In this document: positions 8,625 to 17,200 of the stretch, piece after piece
Numbering within the stretch: position 1 is the first letter of the stretch
How the letters are laid out: the number at the start of each line of letters is the position of its first letter
Source of the DNA: JASLEW01 sp035544895
GTDB lineage: Bacteria; Acidobacteriota; Thermoanaerobaculia; Multivoradales; UBA5704
Assembly (NCBI GenBank): GCA_035544895.1
Contig: DASZZM010000101.1
Span: 9,404-73,403, forward strand
Direction of reading: 5' to 3'
DNA: 64,000 nt
Notes under the pieces: model-generated
What the model saw: only the letters and a program-made list of their open reading frames with translations
Databases searched by the model: none
Told to the model about the DNA's origin: nothing
Translations under genes and position numbers: made by a program

Positions 8625-8957
8625 ATGCCCGGCAGAATCGTTCGCAGCGCCCTCACCGGTTTCGCCCTGGCGGCCGTTCTTTGCCTGGCCGCTCCACCGC
8701 GCGCCGAAGCCGCGAGTTGGAGATGGGGGGAGAGCCAGGCCCCCGGCAGCTCCTTCCTTGCGGCGGCCTGGCTGCAGGCGACAACTCTTTGGCAGTGGCT
8801 CCAGGGGCGGGTCTTGCCGGCGGCCGGCCATGGCACAGGGCAGAAGAGCGGGATCCCGTCCGCCGCCGCCGCGTCGGCCGATCCGCCACCCCCTTCCCAG
8901 CCGCCGACGGGCGACCAGGGACCCATGATCGATCCCAACGGCCTTCCTCCCCACTGA
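8625..8957 (+). CDS. small secreted protein paired with a zinc-finger/TPR gene (copy 1)
   Basis: Protein of 110 residues, unrecognised. ATG 8625 has GAGGAGG six bases upstream. A clear signal peptide (basic MPGRIVR, hydrophobic ALTGFALAAVLCLAA, then a PRAEA-A type cleavage site near residue 29) predicts export. The mature part is Trp-rich (SWRWGES, WLQATTLWQWLQG), then Pro/Ala-rich, and ends with MIDPNGLPPH. The product of 22985-23347 has the same plan: signal peptide, a short Trp-rich segment, and a late DPWG motif. Both lie directly upstream of an H-x4-C-x2-C/TPR gene on the same strand. A secreted signal or a substrate of the neighbour are possible roles, but nothing in the sequence proves either. 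Confidence 0.65.
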   Translation: MPGRIVRSALTGFALAAVLCLAAPPRAEAASWRWGESQAPGSSFLAAAWLQATTLWQWLQGRVLPAAGHGTGQKSGIPSAAAASADPPPPSQPPTGDQGPMIDPNGLPPH

Positions 8958-8975
8958 CCCCTTCTATCCGAACGC

Positions 8976-9011
8976 GGGGGGGAAGGGGACGCCCGTTCCC
9001 CTCGCGCACCA
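8976..9011 (+). repeat. dispersed hairpin repeat, copy E (right end only)
   Basis: A 36-bp piece GGGGGGAAGGGGACGCC... ending in CTCGCGCACCA, nearly identical to the right end of copy B at 23.7 kb. The left arm and centre are absent. It starts 18 bp after the stop of the secreted-protein gene. Confidence 0.7.
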
Positions 9012-9086
9012 AGCCGGCGCTCGCAGCCCGGGTCGAGTCTATGAGAGAATACCCAACTAGAGGCAGCGCGTGAAGGAGGACCCTGT

Positions 9087-10457
9087 TTGAGCCACCCCGC
9101 TCCGGAGACGCTGGCGGCGTTCTTGCGCGGCGAGCTTTCGCCTCCGGACACGCGTGCGGTGATCTCCCATCTGCTCGAGGGCTGCTCGCGCTGCCGGACC
9201 GCGATGACGCCGCTCGTCCCGCTGGCCTTGGAAGGGGCAGGAGCGGAAGGTCCGCAGGATCTGGACGACATCTCCTGGCTCGATCCGCAGGAGGCGGCCG
9301 CCTACGACCGGGCGATCGACCGCGCGCTGGCCGCCGTGCGCCTGCACGGGATGCGCGCCGTGCGCGAGAAGACGCGCTACAAGAGAGCCCTGATCGCCCT
9401 GGAGGAAGCAGGGGTCGAAGCCCTTTCGCTCAGCCGCGACGGCCGCTATGCCACCTACGAGGCATTGCTCGCGCGCAGCCAGGCGCTGCGCCGCGCCGAC
9501 CCGGCGCAGGCCCGCGAGCTCGCCTGGCTGGCGACCCGCGTCGCCGAGCACCTGGGACGGGCCGGCTATGCCGCGCCGCAGGTCGCGGACTTTCGCGCCC
9601 GGGCTTGGGGCGAGCTCGGCAACGCGCAGCGCATCTCGGGCAGCCTGCGCGAGGCCGAGCAGTCCATGGCCCGCGCGCTCGACTTCCACGCCGAGGGCAC
9701 CGGCGATCCCCTGCTCGAAGCCTGGCTGTTCGACCTGCGCGCCTCGCTTCTCGGCGACCAGCGGCAGTTCAAGCCGGCGCTGAGCCTCCTCGACACCGTG
9801 CATGACCTCTATCTGCGCCACGGCGAGCCGCACAGGGCCGGCCGCGCGCTGATCAGCAAGGGAATCTTCACCGGCTACGGCGGCGATCCGCAGGCGGCCT
9901 TGGAGCTGATCGGACGCGGCCTCGCAATGATCGGTCCGGCCCTCGATCCCGGCCTCGCCCTGCTCGCCCTGCACAACCAGATCAATCTCCTGGTCGACTG
10001 CGGACGCTTCCGCGAGGCCCGCACCCTGCTCTGGCGCAACCGCCACCGCTGGCAGGAGGCCGGCGAAAGCATCGACCTGCTCAAGCTGCACTGGCTGGAG
10101 GGCAGGATCAACGTCGGCCTCGAGCTGCTCGACCGCGCCGAACGCGACCTGCTGCGCGCGCGGCAGGGCTTTGCCCGAGCGGGCCTCGACTACCACGCGG
10201 CGCTCGTCGCGCTCGACCTGGCCGCGGTTGCCATGCGCCGCGGCGACACCCACGACGCCAGGGCGCTGGCGCAAGAAGCCGCGGACGTCTTCACCGCCCT
10301 CGACGTCGAGCGCGAAGCCATGGCCGCGCTGCTCATCCTGCGCCGCGCCTTCGAGGTCGAGGTGGCGACAGCCGGCCTGATCGACAGCGTCGCCGACTTC
10401 CTGCGCCGCGTCGAGCTCAACCCCGCCGTCCGCTTCGAGCCCAGGTTCCTGAGCTAG
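9087..10457 (+). CDS. H-x4-C-x2-C zinc-finger / TPR protein, paralogue 1
   Basis: Cytoplasmic protein of 456 residues. The first ~40 residues resemble an anti-sigma-type zinc finger: ETLAAFLRGELSP then HLLEGCSRC, spacing H-x4-C-x2-C, one residue longer than the usual H-x3-C-x2-C. The same spacing recurs in both paralogues (12984-14180 and 21523-22908). The rest is alpha-helical tetratricopeptide-like repeat, with conserved segments such as YATYEALLARSQALR, FRARAWGELGNAQR and LDFHAEGTGDP. TTG 9087 is chosen because AAGGAGGA ends six bases upstream and the finger starts at once. No sigma factor gene is adjacent, so an anti-sigma role is not supported; peptide or protein sensing through the TPR part is a guess. 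Confidence 0.75.
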   Translation: MSHPAPETLAAFLRGELSPPDTRAVISHLLEGCSRCRTAMTPLVPLALEGAGAEGPQDLDDISWLDPQEAAAYDRAIDRALAAVRLHGMRAVREKTRYKRALIALEEAGVEALSLSRDGRYATYEALLARSQALRRADPAQARELAWLATRVAEHLGRAGYAAPQVADFRARAWGELGNAQRISGSLREAEQSMARALDFHAEGTGDPLLEAWLFDLRASLLGDQRQFKPALSLLDTVHDLYLRHGEPHRAGRALISKGIFTGYGGDPQAALELIGRGLAMIGPALDPGLALLALHNQINLLVDCGRFREARTLLWRNRHRWQEAGESIDLLKLHWLEGRINVGLELLDRAERDLLRARQGFARAGLDYHAALVALDLAAVAMRRGDTHDARALAQEAADVFTALDVEREAMAALLILRRAFEVEVATAGLIDSVADFLRRVELNPAVRFEPRFLS

Positions 10458-10805
10458 CCCGGGCCGGTCCGCCCGCGGTCCGCGGCAGCCGGGCCGGCCC
10501 CTACCGCACCTCTCTGCCTCCCGTGCATACGTCAACGCAAGCTGCCGCAACTTCCGCGAAGGCGGCAGAATCCTCCGGATCGTGCCAGTACCTCGGTCTA
10601 ACACTCCGAGGAGGCGATCCCCTGACCGAGCGCTGCCCGCGCGTGGGGCTGGCCTGGCAGCGGTCGGCATGTTGACGGCAGGCTATACTGGCGTGAGGGG
10701 AACGGTCCTGCCAGTCCCGCCGGAGTCGAGAGCCGCCCGCGGCCCTGGCGAGATCGGACGTAGGTACCTGCTCCAGAGAATCTGCTGCGGCTGAGAGGTG
10801 AGACA
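10458..10805. other. intergenic stretch without a supported gene
   Basis: About 350 bp between the first zinc-finger/TPR gene and the nuclease-like gene. GGGCCGG and CCGGCCC around 10460-10500 could pair as a GC hairpin, but no T-run follows. A TATACT hexamer at 10684-10689 has no well-placed -35 partner. The short open frames here have no Shine-Dalgarno or recognisable product. Confidence 0.5.
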
Positions 10806-12404
10806 TTGGCACGACGAAACTTGGGAAAGCTGGGCGAGAACGCTCTTGAGCGTTGGGCAGCAGATCGAGGGATCAGTGCCCAGAAAGTAGACGATGACCG
10901 CACCGGGTGGGACCACCTCCTCGAGTTTGCAATCGAGCGCAAGCTGGGACCTGGTGGCGCACCGCTGGCCATGGACAGATGCCTGGCGCCGCTGAGTTGC
11001 CTGGTGCAGGTCAAAGCGACGACGGCCGCTAGGGCGTCGCGGCCCGCCCCATTGAGGAATTGCCTGCGGCTGGCAAAGAGCCCTCTACCCGCATTCTTTC
11101 TGATTCTGCGCTTTGGGCGTGGATCTGCTCCGAAGGCAGCGTACCTTGTACCGATCGACGAGACATGGGTGCGCCGAATCCTCGAGCGGGTCCGCCTTGC
11201 CGACTCCCAAGGACTGGGCATGAGTGGCCTTACCTTGACGGTTACCGCTGCCGAGTCCCATCGCATCGGAGCCAATGGCGAAAGCCTGGAGCAAGCGATC
11301 CGGGCTCACATCGGTCGGAGCATGGAGGACTACGGGACAAGAAAGGCAGCGTGGAACCGTGACGTGGGGTTCGAGACGGAGAGCGGGCACTTGAGCTTCA
11401 CCGTTTCGCAAGAGAGTCTCCACGGCGTGAGCCTGGTCGAGTATCTGGTGGATCTCGCACTGGGGATGCGGGAGCCGTTGACGATCCAAAGCGCGAGCAT
11501 GAAGGACGTGCGGTTCGGCATCGCTGCCAGTCGGCCGCTGGTCGAGCTTCCCGAGGGGGTGCTGGACCTGATGCCAGAGCCAGTGGGCAAGGTCGAGGTA
11601 GGGCTGAAGTGCGGCACTGCCTGCGCGTGGCGGATGATGGACCTCTTCTGCCCAGTGGGTCTTGCGGCTGTTATGGAGCCCAGCGATCTCAAATATCGCC
11701 TGACCAGCAGGTTCATGGAGTTCATGATCAGGGATTCGACGCTCAGCTTCAGCCTCACGGTGCCAGAGTTTAACGCGCAAGAAAACCTACGCGAGCTGCG
11801 CGAGTTGGCGAGCATGGTGTTGTTGTTCGAGGAGAGTGCCGGTAGCCGCGAGCGAATGGACTTCACCTTGACGTTGGAAGGCAGGATCTTGCTGCAAGCG
11901 GGCCTCGAAATACCCGCGCGCTTGCCGCCCGAGCTCGTGGAACTGGCCACGGTCATACGTGATGTCTGGAAGGTTGCGAAGCACCTCGACATCCACGACA
12001 GGGTGAATATGTCGCTGGCGGAGCTCATTTCCCAAAAGGAGCAGCTCACGACGTTCCTATCGCTGATCGAGCCGGCGCGAGGGGCCATTACGGTACGTTT
12101 CTCGAATGACCGAGTAATCAGGACTCGTGGCCGGCAGGTCTGTTTGCCAATCGGTATGCGCGTCAGCCTCGGCAATTTCCAAGGCACGCTTGTAAGCTCT
12201 CTCTGGGGCCGGCTGAAACGGACGGATATCGAAATCGGCGACGAGATCGGGTACGAACTTGTCAGGCCGCAGCATAGAATCGAGAGGAGTTTCGCAAGCC
12301 GCGACAGCGAGCCCACTCCGACCCTGGCCGAGCTGGTTCACGCGGTGGCAGATGCCTATGACTCGGTGGAGTGCCTGATCCTTCCGCAGTACGCGATGGG
12401 ATGA
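10806..12404 (+). CDS. putative PD-(D/E)XK-type nuclease-domain protein (DUF4365-like N-terminus)
   Basis: Protein of 532 residues. The first ~110 residues follow the pattern of DUF4365/Mrr-like nuclease domains: LGENALERWAADRG (first acidic helix), DDDRTGWDHLLEF (the catalytic Asp region) and LVQVKATT (Q-x-K motif), then LAKSPLPAFFLILRF. The remaining ~400 residues are unrecognised and lack membrane spans. The TTG start at 10806 is preceded by AGAGGTGAG. Its DNA is visibly less GC-rich than the flanking housekeeping genes, it stands alone, and it lies between two paralogues of the zinc-finger/TPR family, all consistent with acquisition. A defence role is an inference from the domain, not shown. 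Confidence 0.6.
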   Translation: MARRNLGKLGENALERWAADRGISAQKVDDDRTGWDHLLEFAIERKLGPGGAPLAMDRCLAPLSCLVQVKATTAARASRPAPLRNCLRLAKSPLPAFFLILRFGRGSAPKAAYLVPIDETWVRRILERVRLADSQGLGMSGLTLTVTAAESHRIGANGESLEQAIRAHIGRSMEDYGTRKAAWNRDVGFETESGHLSFTVSQESLHGVSLVEYLVDLALGMREPLTIQSASMKDVRFGIAASRPLVELPEGVLDLMPEPVGKVEVGLKCGTACAWRMMDLFCPVGLAAVMEPSDLKYRLTSRFMEFMIRDSTLSFSLTVPEFNAQENLRELRELASMVLLFEESAGSRERMDFTLTLEGRILLQAGLEIPARLPPELVELATVIRDVWKVAKHLDIHDRVNMSLAELISQKEQLTTFLSLIEPARGAITVRFSNDRVIRTRGRQVCLPIGMRVSLGNFQGTLVSSLWGRLKRTDIEIGDEIGYELVRPQHRIERSFASRDSEPTPTLAELVHAVADAYDSVECLILPQYAMG

Positions 12405-12983
12405 GTCAATCCGCCAGGTCGCGCCGGTGATGGCGAAGCGGAAGGCGTCCGGCCTCGAGCTCGATGGCGAAGATCTCGCATTCCACGGGCCCACATCCTC
12501 GTCGATCTTTGCGCAGGCGAGGGCGAGAGCCGCGAACTCAACCAAAGAGGCCAAGCTGGGTAGGAGCTCCGGAGGAGTCGGGAAGTAGCCAGCGAGCACT
12601 TACGATTTTGGCCTTGCCTTCGGTGGCGACCTCCTGATGCCTGGGAAAATGTTTGGCGGTGTGCTCGACGAGGAACGCCGAGAAGATCTTGTGTTTGATG
12701 GAGACGAGGACCCGCGGCTCGAAGCCGATCGTTCTGGAACCCTTGGCGTAGAGGCGGCGGCTGAATTAACGTGCGGAAAGCACCGGCTCGTGGCATCAGC
12801 CGGAGGGGTAGCCTCGCAAGGCCACCTCCGTCTCTCCGTCTCACGTCCGATAGACCTCGCTTCTCGTCACCTAACGGACACAGGCCGGCGGGTCGTGACT
12901 AAGTGTTTTGAAGCAGTGACTTACGGTTGCACTGCGTCGCTACTCCGAGTAACCGAGAGAGTGCCGCTATGGAGGGGTTGACG
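12405..12983. other. degenerate intergenic region with an open minus-strand remnant
   Basis: About 580 bp with no intact gene on either strand. On the minus strand a frame ending at a stop at 12538-12540 reads FEPRVLVSIKHKIFSAF followed by VEHTAKHFPRHQEV and ends with TQLGLFG; it looks protein-like but has no start codon or Shine-Dalgarno, and I cannot assign it. It may be the tail of a decayed mobile or defence gene. GTGACTAAGT (12895-12904) and GTGACTTAC (12916-12924) precede the next gene. Confidence 0.4.
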
Positions 12984-14180
12984 ATGAAGAACGAGCACGT
13001 ATCGGCCGGACAACTAGCGAGATTCTCCAAAAACCACGCCACGAGCGAAGAGAGGATGTGGCTGGTGAGGCATCTCCTCAGTGGGTGTGAGAAATGCTCC
13101 AGGCTTGCAGCCCAGGTGTTCCACTTGGAGTCCAAGGAAGCCGAGACACTGGCGGAGGGCCTTTCCAGCCTCCCCACTATCCGGAGTTTCCGGGAGGCAC
13201 AAACGAAACACGTCGAGATGGCTGCCGAGCGCCTCTCGGGCAGGAGCCAATGGGCCATCCTGTCGACACTGGACCCCGAGCAGCGGGTGATGTCCATCAG
13301 GAGCCGCAAGGAGCTCCAGCATTGGGGTCTTTATGACCGGATGCTGGAGGCTTCCCGATTGGCCAGAAGGAACGTACCCTGCGAAGGTGTCGAGATCGCC
13401 GTCCTGGCGTTGCAGGTGGCGCAGCTTCTGAGCCGCGAGAGCTATGGTGAACAAAGACTGGCTCTCCTGAGATCCGACGCCTGGAGGACCATTGCACATG
13501 CGAAGTGGATGGCAAGCGACTTTGACGGCGGCAAAGCGGCAATTGAAGAGGCCTGGGCAGAGCTCGGGTGTGCATCCGATCAGCCAGGCCCCTGCCCGGA
13601 GCTGCTGCTGGATCAGGAACGCAGAGCCAAGCTGTTGAACATCGAGGCACTGCTTTTGGCCGACCTCCGCCAGTGGAGAAGCGCCGAATCCAAGCTCGAA
13701 GAAGCGCTGGAGATCTGCCGCGAGGCTGGCAACCGCCATCTCGAAGGAAAGACACTGGCGACGAAGGGGTTTGTCGCTGCCTACTTTGAGCCGCAGCGCG
13801 CCGTCGCTTTGATCCGGGCCGCGATGAGGCTCATCAACTCAGGCGAAGAGCCGTGGCTGGACGTCAGTGTCCGGCACAACCTTGCCATAGCGTTGGTCCA
13901 TGCCGGCAGAGCGGGCGAAGCCCTGGATGTGCTCAATGCGGCAAGGTATCTCTATCGCAGGTTCGATGACTGCCACGTGCAGCTGCGCCTTCTGTGGCTC
14001 GAAGGGAAGATCCTTCGCTCCTTCGGCGACCTGCGCAGCGCCCAGAACATCTTCAGCCATCTCTGGGAAGAGTTTCGCGCACGGGGACTCCACCTTGCGC
14101 AGGAGCGGGTCTCCCTCGACCTCGCTTGGGTTCATGCCAAGCAAGACCGACTCGACCCTGGCCCTCCGCCCCTTGTATAG
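12984..14180 (+). CDS. H-x4-C-x2-C zinc-finger / TPR protein, paralogue 3, C-terminally short
   Basis: Protein of 398 residues aligned along its length with the paralogues at 9087 and 21523. It keeps the finger (VSAGQLARFSKNH then HLLSGCEKC), the TPR body (LRSDAWRTIAHAKW, LLWLEGKILRSFGDLRSAQ) and the segment VSLDLAWVHAKQ, which corresponds to LDLAAVAMRRGD and LDLAAVYAKLGC of the others. There it breaks off into LDPGPPPLV, lacking the last 60-80 residues. No frame downstream restores the missing part, so it was probably truncated by a deletion. ATG 12984 has GGAGGGG at 12971-12977; an earlier ATG at 12969 overlaps that site. No secreted-protein gene precedes it, unlike the other two. It may be functional or decaying. 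Confidence 0.65.
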   Translation: MKNEHVSAGQLARFSKNHATSEERMWLVRHLLSGCEKCSRLAAQVFHLESKEAETLAEGLSSLPTIRSFREAQTKHVEMAAERLSGRSQWAILSTLDPEQRVMSIRSRKELQHWGLYDRMLEASRLARRNVPCEGVEIAVLALQVAQLLSRESYGEQRLALLRSDAWRTIAHAKWMASDFDGGKAAIEEAWAELGCASDQPGPCPELLLDQERRAKLLNIEALLLADLRQWRSAESKLEEALEICREAGNRHLEGKTLATKGFVAAYFEPQRAVALIRAAMRLINSGEEPWLDVSVRHNLAIALVHAGRAGEALDVLNAARYLYRRFDDCHVQLRLLWLEGKILRSFGDLRSAQNIFSHLWEEFRARGLHLAQERVSLDLAWVHAKQDRLDPGPPPLV

Positions 14181-14279
14181 CAATCGAGGCACGAAAGCAG
14201 GCGGACGGCGCCCCCCTGACACATCTTCCACCAGCCCCTCAGCTAAAGAGCAGCTTGCCTCAATGAAGATACCCAGGCC

Positions 14280-17200
14280 TTACCGCTCCAGCGTGTAGAG
14301 CACGTCCGCCCCGGTCGTGTTGCCGCCGCTCTCGGCTTGCAGGGTCCACTGCTTGTTCATGATGTAGCGGACGCGGAAGGTGTTGACCGGCTGGAAGAGG
14401 CCGATGCCGTAGACCACGTAGAGGTGGGGTGAGAGGTACTTGCCGAGGACCAGCGAAGTCTGGTTGAGGCCGCCCTTGCTCTCGAGCCTGGCCTCCTCGA
14501 GGCCGAAACGGCTGCCGATCTTCTTGGCCAGCATGTTGCCGCCCTTGAGGCCGAGGGAGGTCGCGGCGTTGGCCACCAGGCTCCCCTCCTTGGCATTGGC
14601 CTGGCCCAGCGGGTGGCCCAGCATCACGTAGGCCAGGGCATCGGCTTCGCCCATTGGCGGTTGCGACCAGACGGTGACCTCGGGCACCTTCAGAGTGCCT
14701 TTGGCCTCGATGCCGGCCTTGACCGTGCCGTCGTCCGAAGTGCGGTAGGCGCGCAGGTCGATGCCGGGATTGTCGATCGGGCCGCCGCCGAAGATGAGGC
14801 GCCCGCGCTCGATGGTGAGGTCCTGGCCGTAGGCCTTGAACGTGCCTTCGCTGATGTCGATCTCGCCGACGCCCATGGTCGGCCGGCCCGGCTCCTCGAT
14901 GGCCAGGAGCGAGCCCGAGGGCTTGCCCTTGAGGCCCAGGGCCGACAGGTCGATGCCTTCCTTGTCGAGGATCACCCGCACCCGGGCGCTCACGGCGACG
15001 GAGCTGGCCCTGGGTTTCTCGACGGTCGGCGACGCGGAGACGAAGACCACGTCCTTGGAGGGCTCGACCGGACCGGCCTTGTGCTTCTCGATGTCGGTCC
15101 GCGCGTAGGGGACCTCGACGTCGCCGGTGAGCCTCGCCACGGTGCCCTGGTAGGTGAAGTCCAGCGTGGGCGAGACCCGCAGCCGCACCTCCTCGGTATT
15201 CATGACCTGGAAGTTCTTGCCCTGGATGGTCAGGTGAACCGGCGTCGCGACGCTCGGCGCCAGGCTGGCCCGCCCCTGGACCGCCACCGTGCCCGGACCT
15301 GAGCGGACGGCGCCGTCGATGGTCAGGCTGCCGCTGCCGTCGCCGGTCGCGGCGAGCTGGAAATCCCGCACGTCGAGGCCGTAGAGCGGCACCTGGGCGC
15401 GGCCGTTCTGCAGGCGGGCCGTCCCCAGCAGGTGTGGCGCGCCGACCGTCCCGGCGAGCCGCAGGTCGGCGTCGAAGGCGCCGCCGACGTGCCGCAGGTC
15501 GGGCGCGAAGCCCTGCACGAAAGCGAGGTCGGCAAAGTGCGCGGTGATGGTGCCGGCGAGCGGCTGGTTCTCGAGCACGATCCCCGGCGCCAGCCTCGGC
15601 AGGCGAAGCTGCGCCCCCAGACTGCCGATGCCTGTAAACGACAGCGCTGCCACGGCATCGCCGCCGCCGGCCCCGGTTTGCGCCTTGATCGAGCCGCGCT
15701 CGAAGCGGACGACCTGCGTACGCCCCCCATCGGCAGGGAAGCGCAGCTCCCCCGGCCCGGGAGCCAGATCGACGTCGGCCGAGGCGAGGCCGGCCGGGCC
15801 GCCGCGCGCCCTGGCGGTGCCGTTGACGGTGCCGGTGACCGTCAGGTCGCTCGGCAGGACGGCCGAGAGCAGGGAGAGCGGCAAGGCGGCGAGGGTGGCG
15901 TCCAGCCCCCAGGGCCCGTTGCTCGCCCAGCTCGCGTTGGTGCACAGCCGGCCGCCGCCGGAGCGCCAGCAGAGCTGGCCCAGGCGCAATGACCTGGCCG
16001 AGGCGTCGAGAGGCGCGGCGCCCTCGAGGCTCCAGTTGCCAGCGGGCTGCGAGCGCAGGTCGAGGCGGGCGAGCTGGCCATGCCAGGCCGCCGCCGGTCC
16101 GATGCCGCCGGCGATACCGCCGGACAGCGCGACGTCGAGCCGCGTGTCAGGCCTTTCACCCACGCCCGAGGCGGTCAGGGTGACCGTGTGGGCGCTCGCC
16201 CTGCCGCGGCCGTGCAGGGCCAGGTCGGAGACGTTCTGCCCGGCGGCGGTGATGCCGGTGCCGGTCACGTCGACCTGGAAGACGCCCTCGGGCGCCAGGT
16301 CGAGGTCGGCCGCCACCGTCGCCTTCGCCGCGCCGGCGCCGGCGGCGCGCAGCCCCTCGGTCTGCACATTGGCCTGGATGTGCGGCGTCTTCGCGGTCCC
16401 CGAGATGTGGCCGCGGGCGGTCAGCGACCCCGCGTCGGCGGGCAGCGCCAGGCCGATATTGGGGGCCGACAGGTCGAAGCCGAGGTCGAAGCGGTCGCCC
16501 AGCGTGCCCGACGCCTTCAGGCGTGCCGTGCTCCACCGCACGTCGAGCTGGGAGAGGTCGTAGCGCGGGCCGGAAAGGCGCAGCGCGGCGCTGACGGCGA
16601 GCGGCTGGCGGCGTAGAGTGCCGCGCAGGCTCGGCAGATCGACGGTGCCGCTCATCCCGGCCGGCAGCATCTCGCCGCGGGTCGTGGCGGCGAAAGCCAG
16701 GCTGCCCGGAAAGTCGGGCGCCAGCGCCGCCGGGTCGAGTCCCTGGCCCGAGAGCCCGAGATCCCAGCGCAGCCGCGGGCTCCAGGCGACGTTGCCCTGG
16801 CCGCTCAGGTGTCCGGACAGCAGGTTGGCGTCGAGCCGGCTGATGCGGAAGCTGTTCTTGCCGCCGGTGCCCGCGATGGTCACGCGGCTCGGCGGCAGGC
16901 TGGCCAGGGTGGGCGCCGCGGCCGAGGCCGCGGCGAGGCGCGGCGCCGGGGTTGGGTTGCCGCCCGCGATCTCGGCGTCGAGCTGCGCCTGGTAATTGTC
17001 GAGGCTGCCGGTCACCCGCGCCCGCCCCTCCCGGCTGCGCACCGACGGGGCGCCGTTGAGCGGCCAGGCGAGGTCGCTCCAGGATACGCCCGCGTCGAGC
17101 AGGACGTCTTGCCCGTGCAGGGTGACGCTGCCCTGCGCGCTGAGCCGGGTGGGCCTGCCCGGCACCGTGATGTCGGCCTGCTCGAGGCGCCACCGTTCCC

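Noticed and set aside
9087..10457. Anti-sigma factor
   Set aside because: The finger-like start resembles one, but no sigma factor gene is adjacent, there is no membrane helix, and the spacing is H-x4-C-x2-C instead of H-x3-C-x2-C.
10684..10689. TATACT as a promoter -10 for the nuclease-like gene
   Set aside because: The only nearby TTGAC element is six bases away, far too close for a -35.
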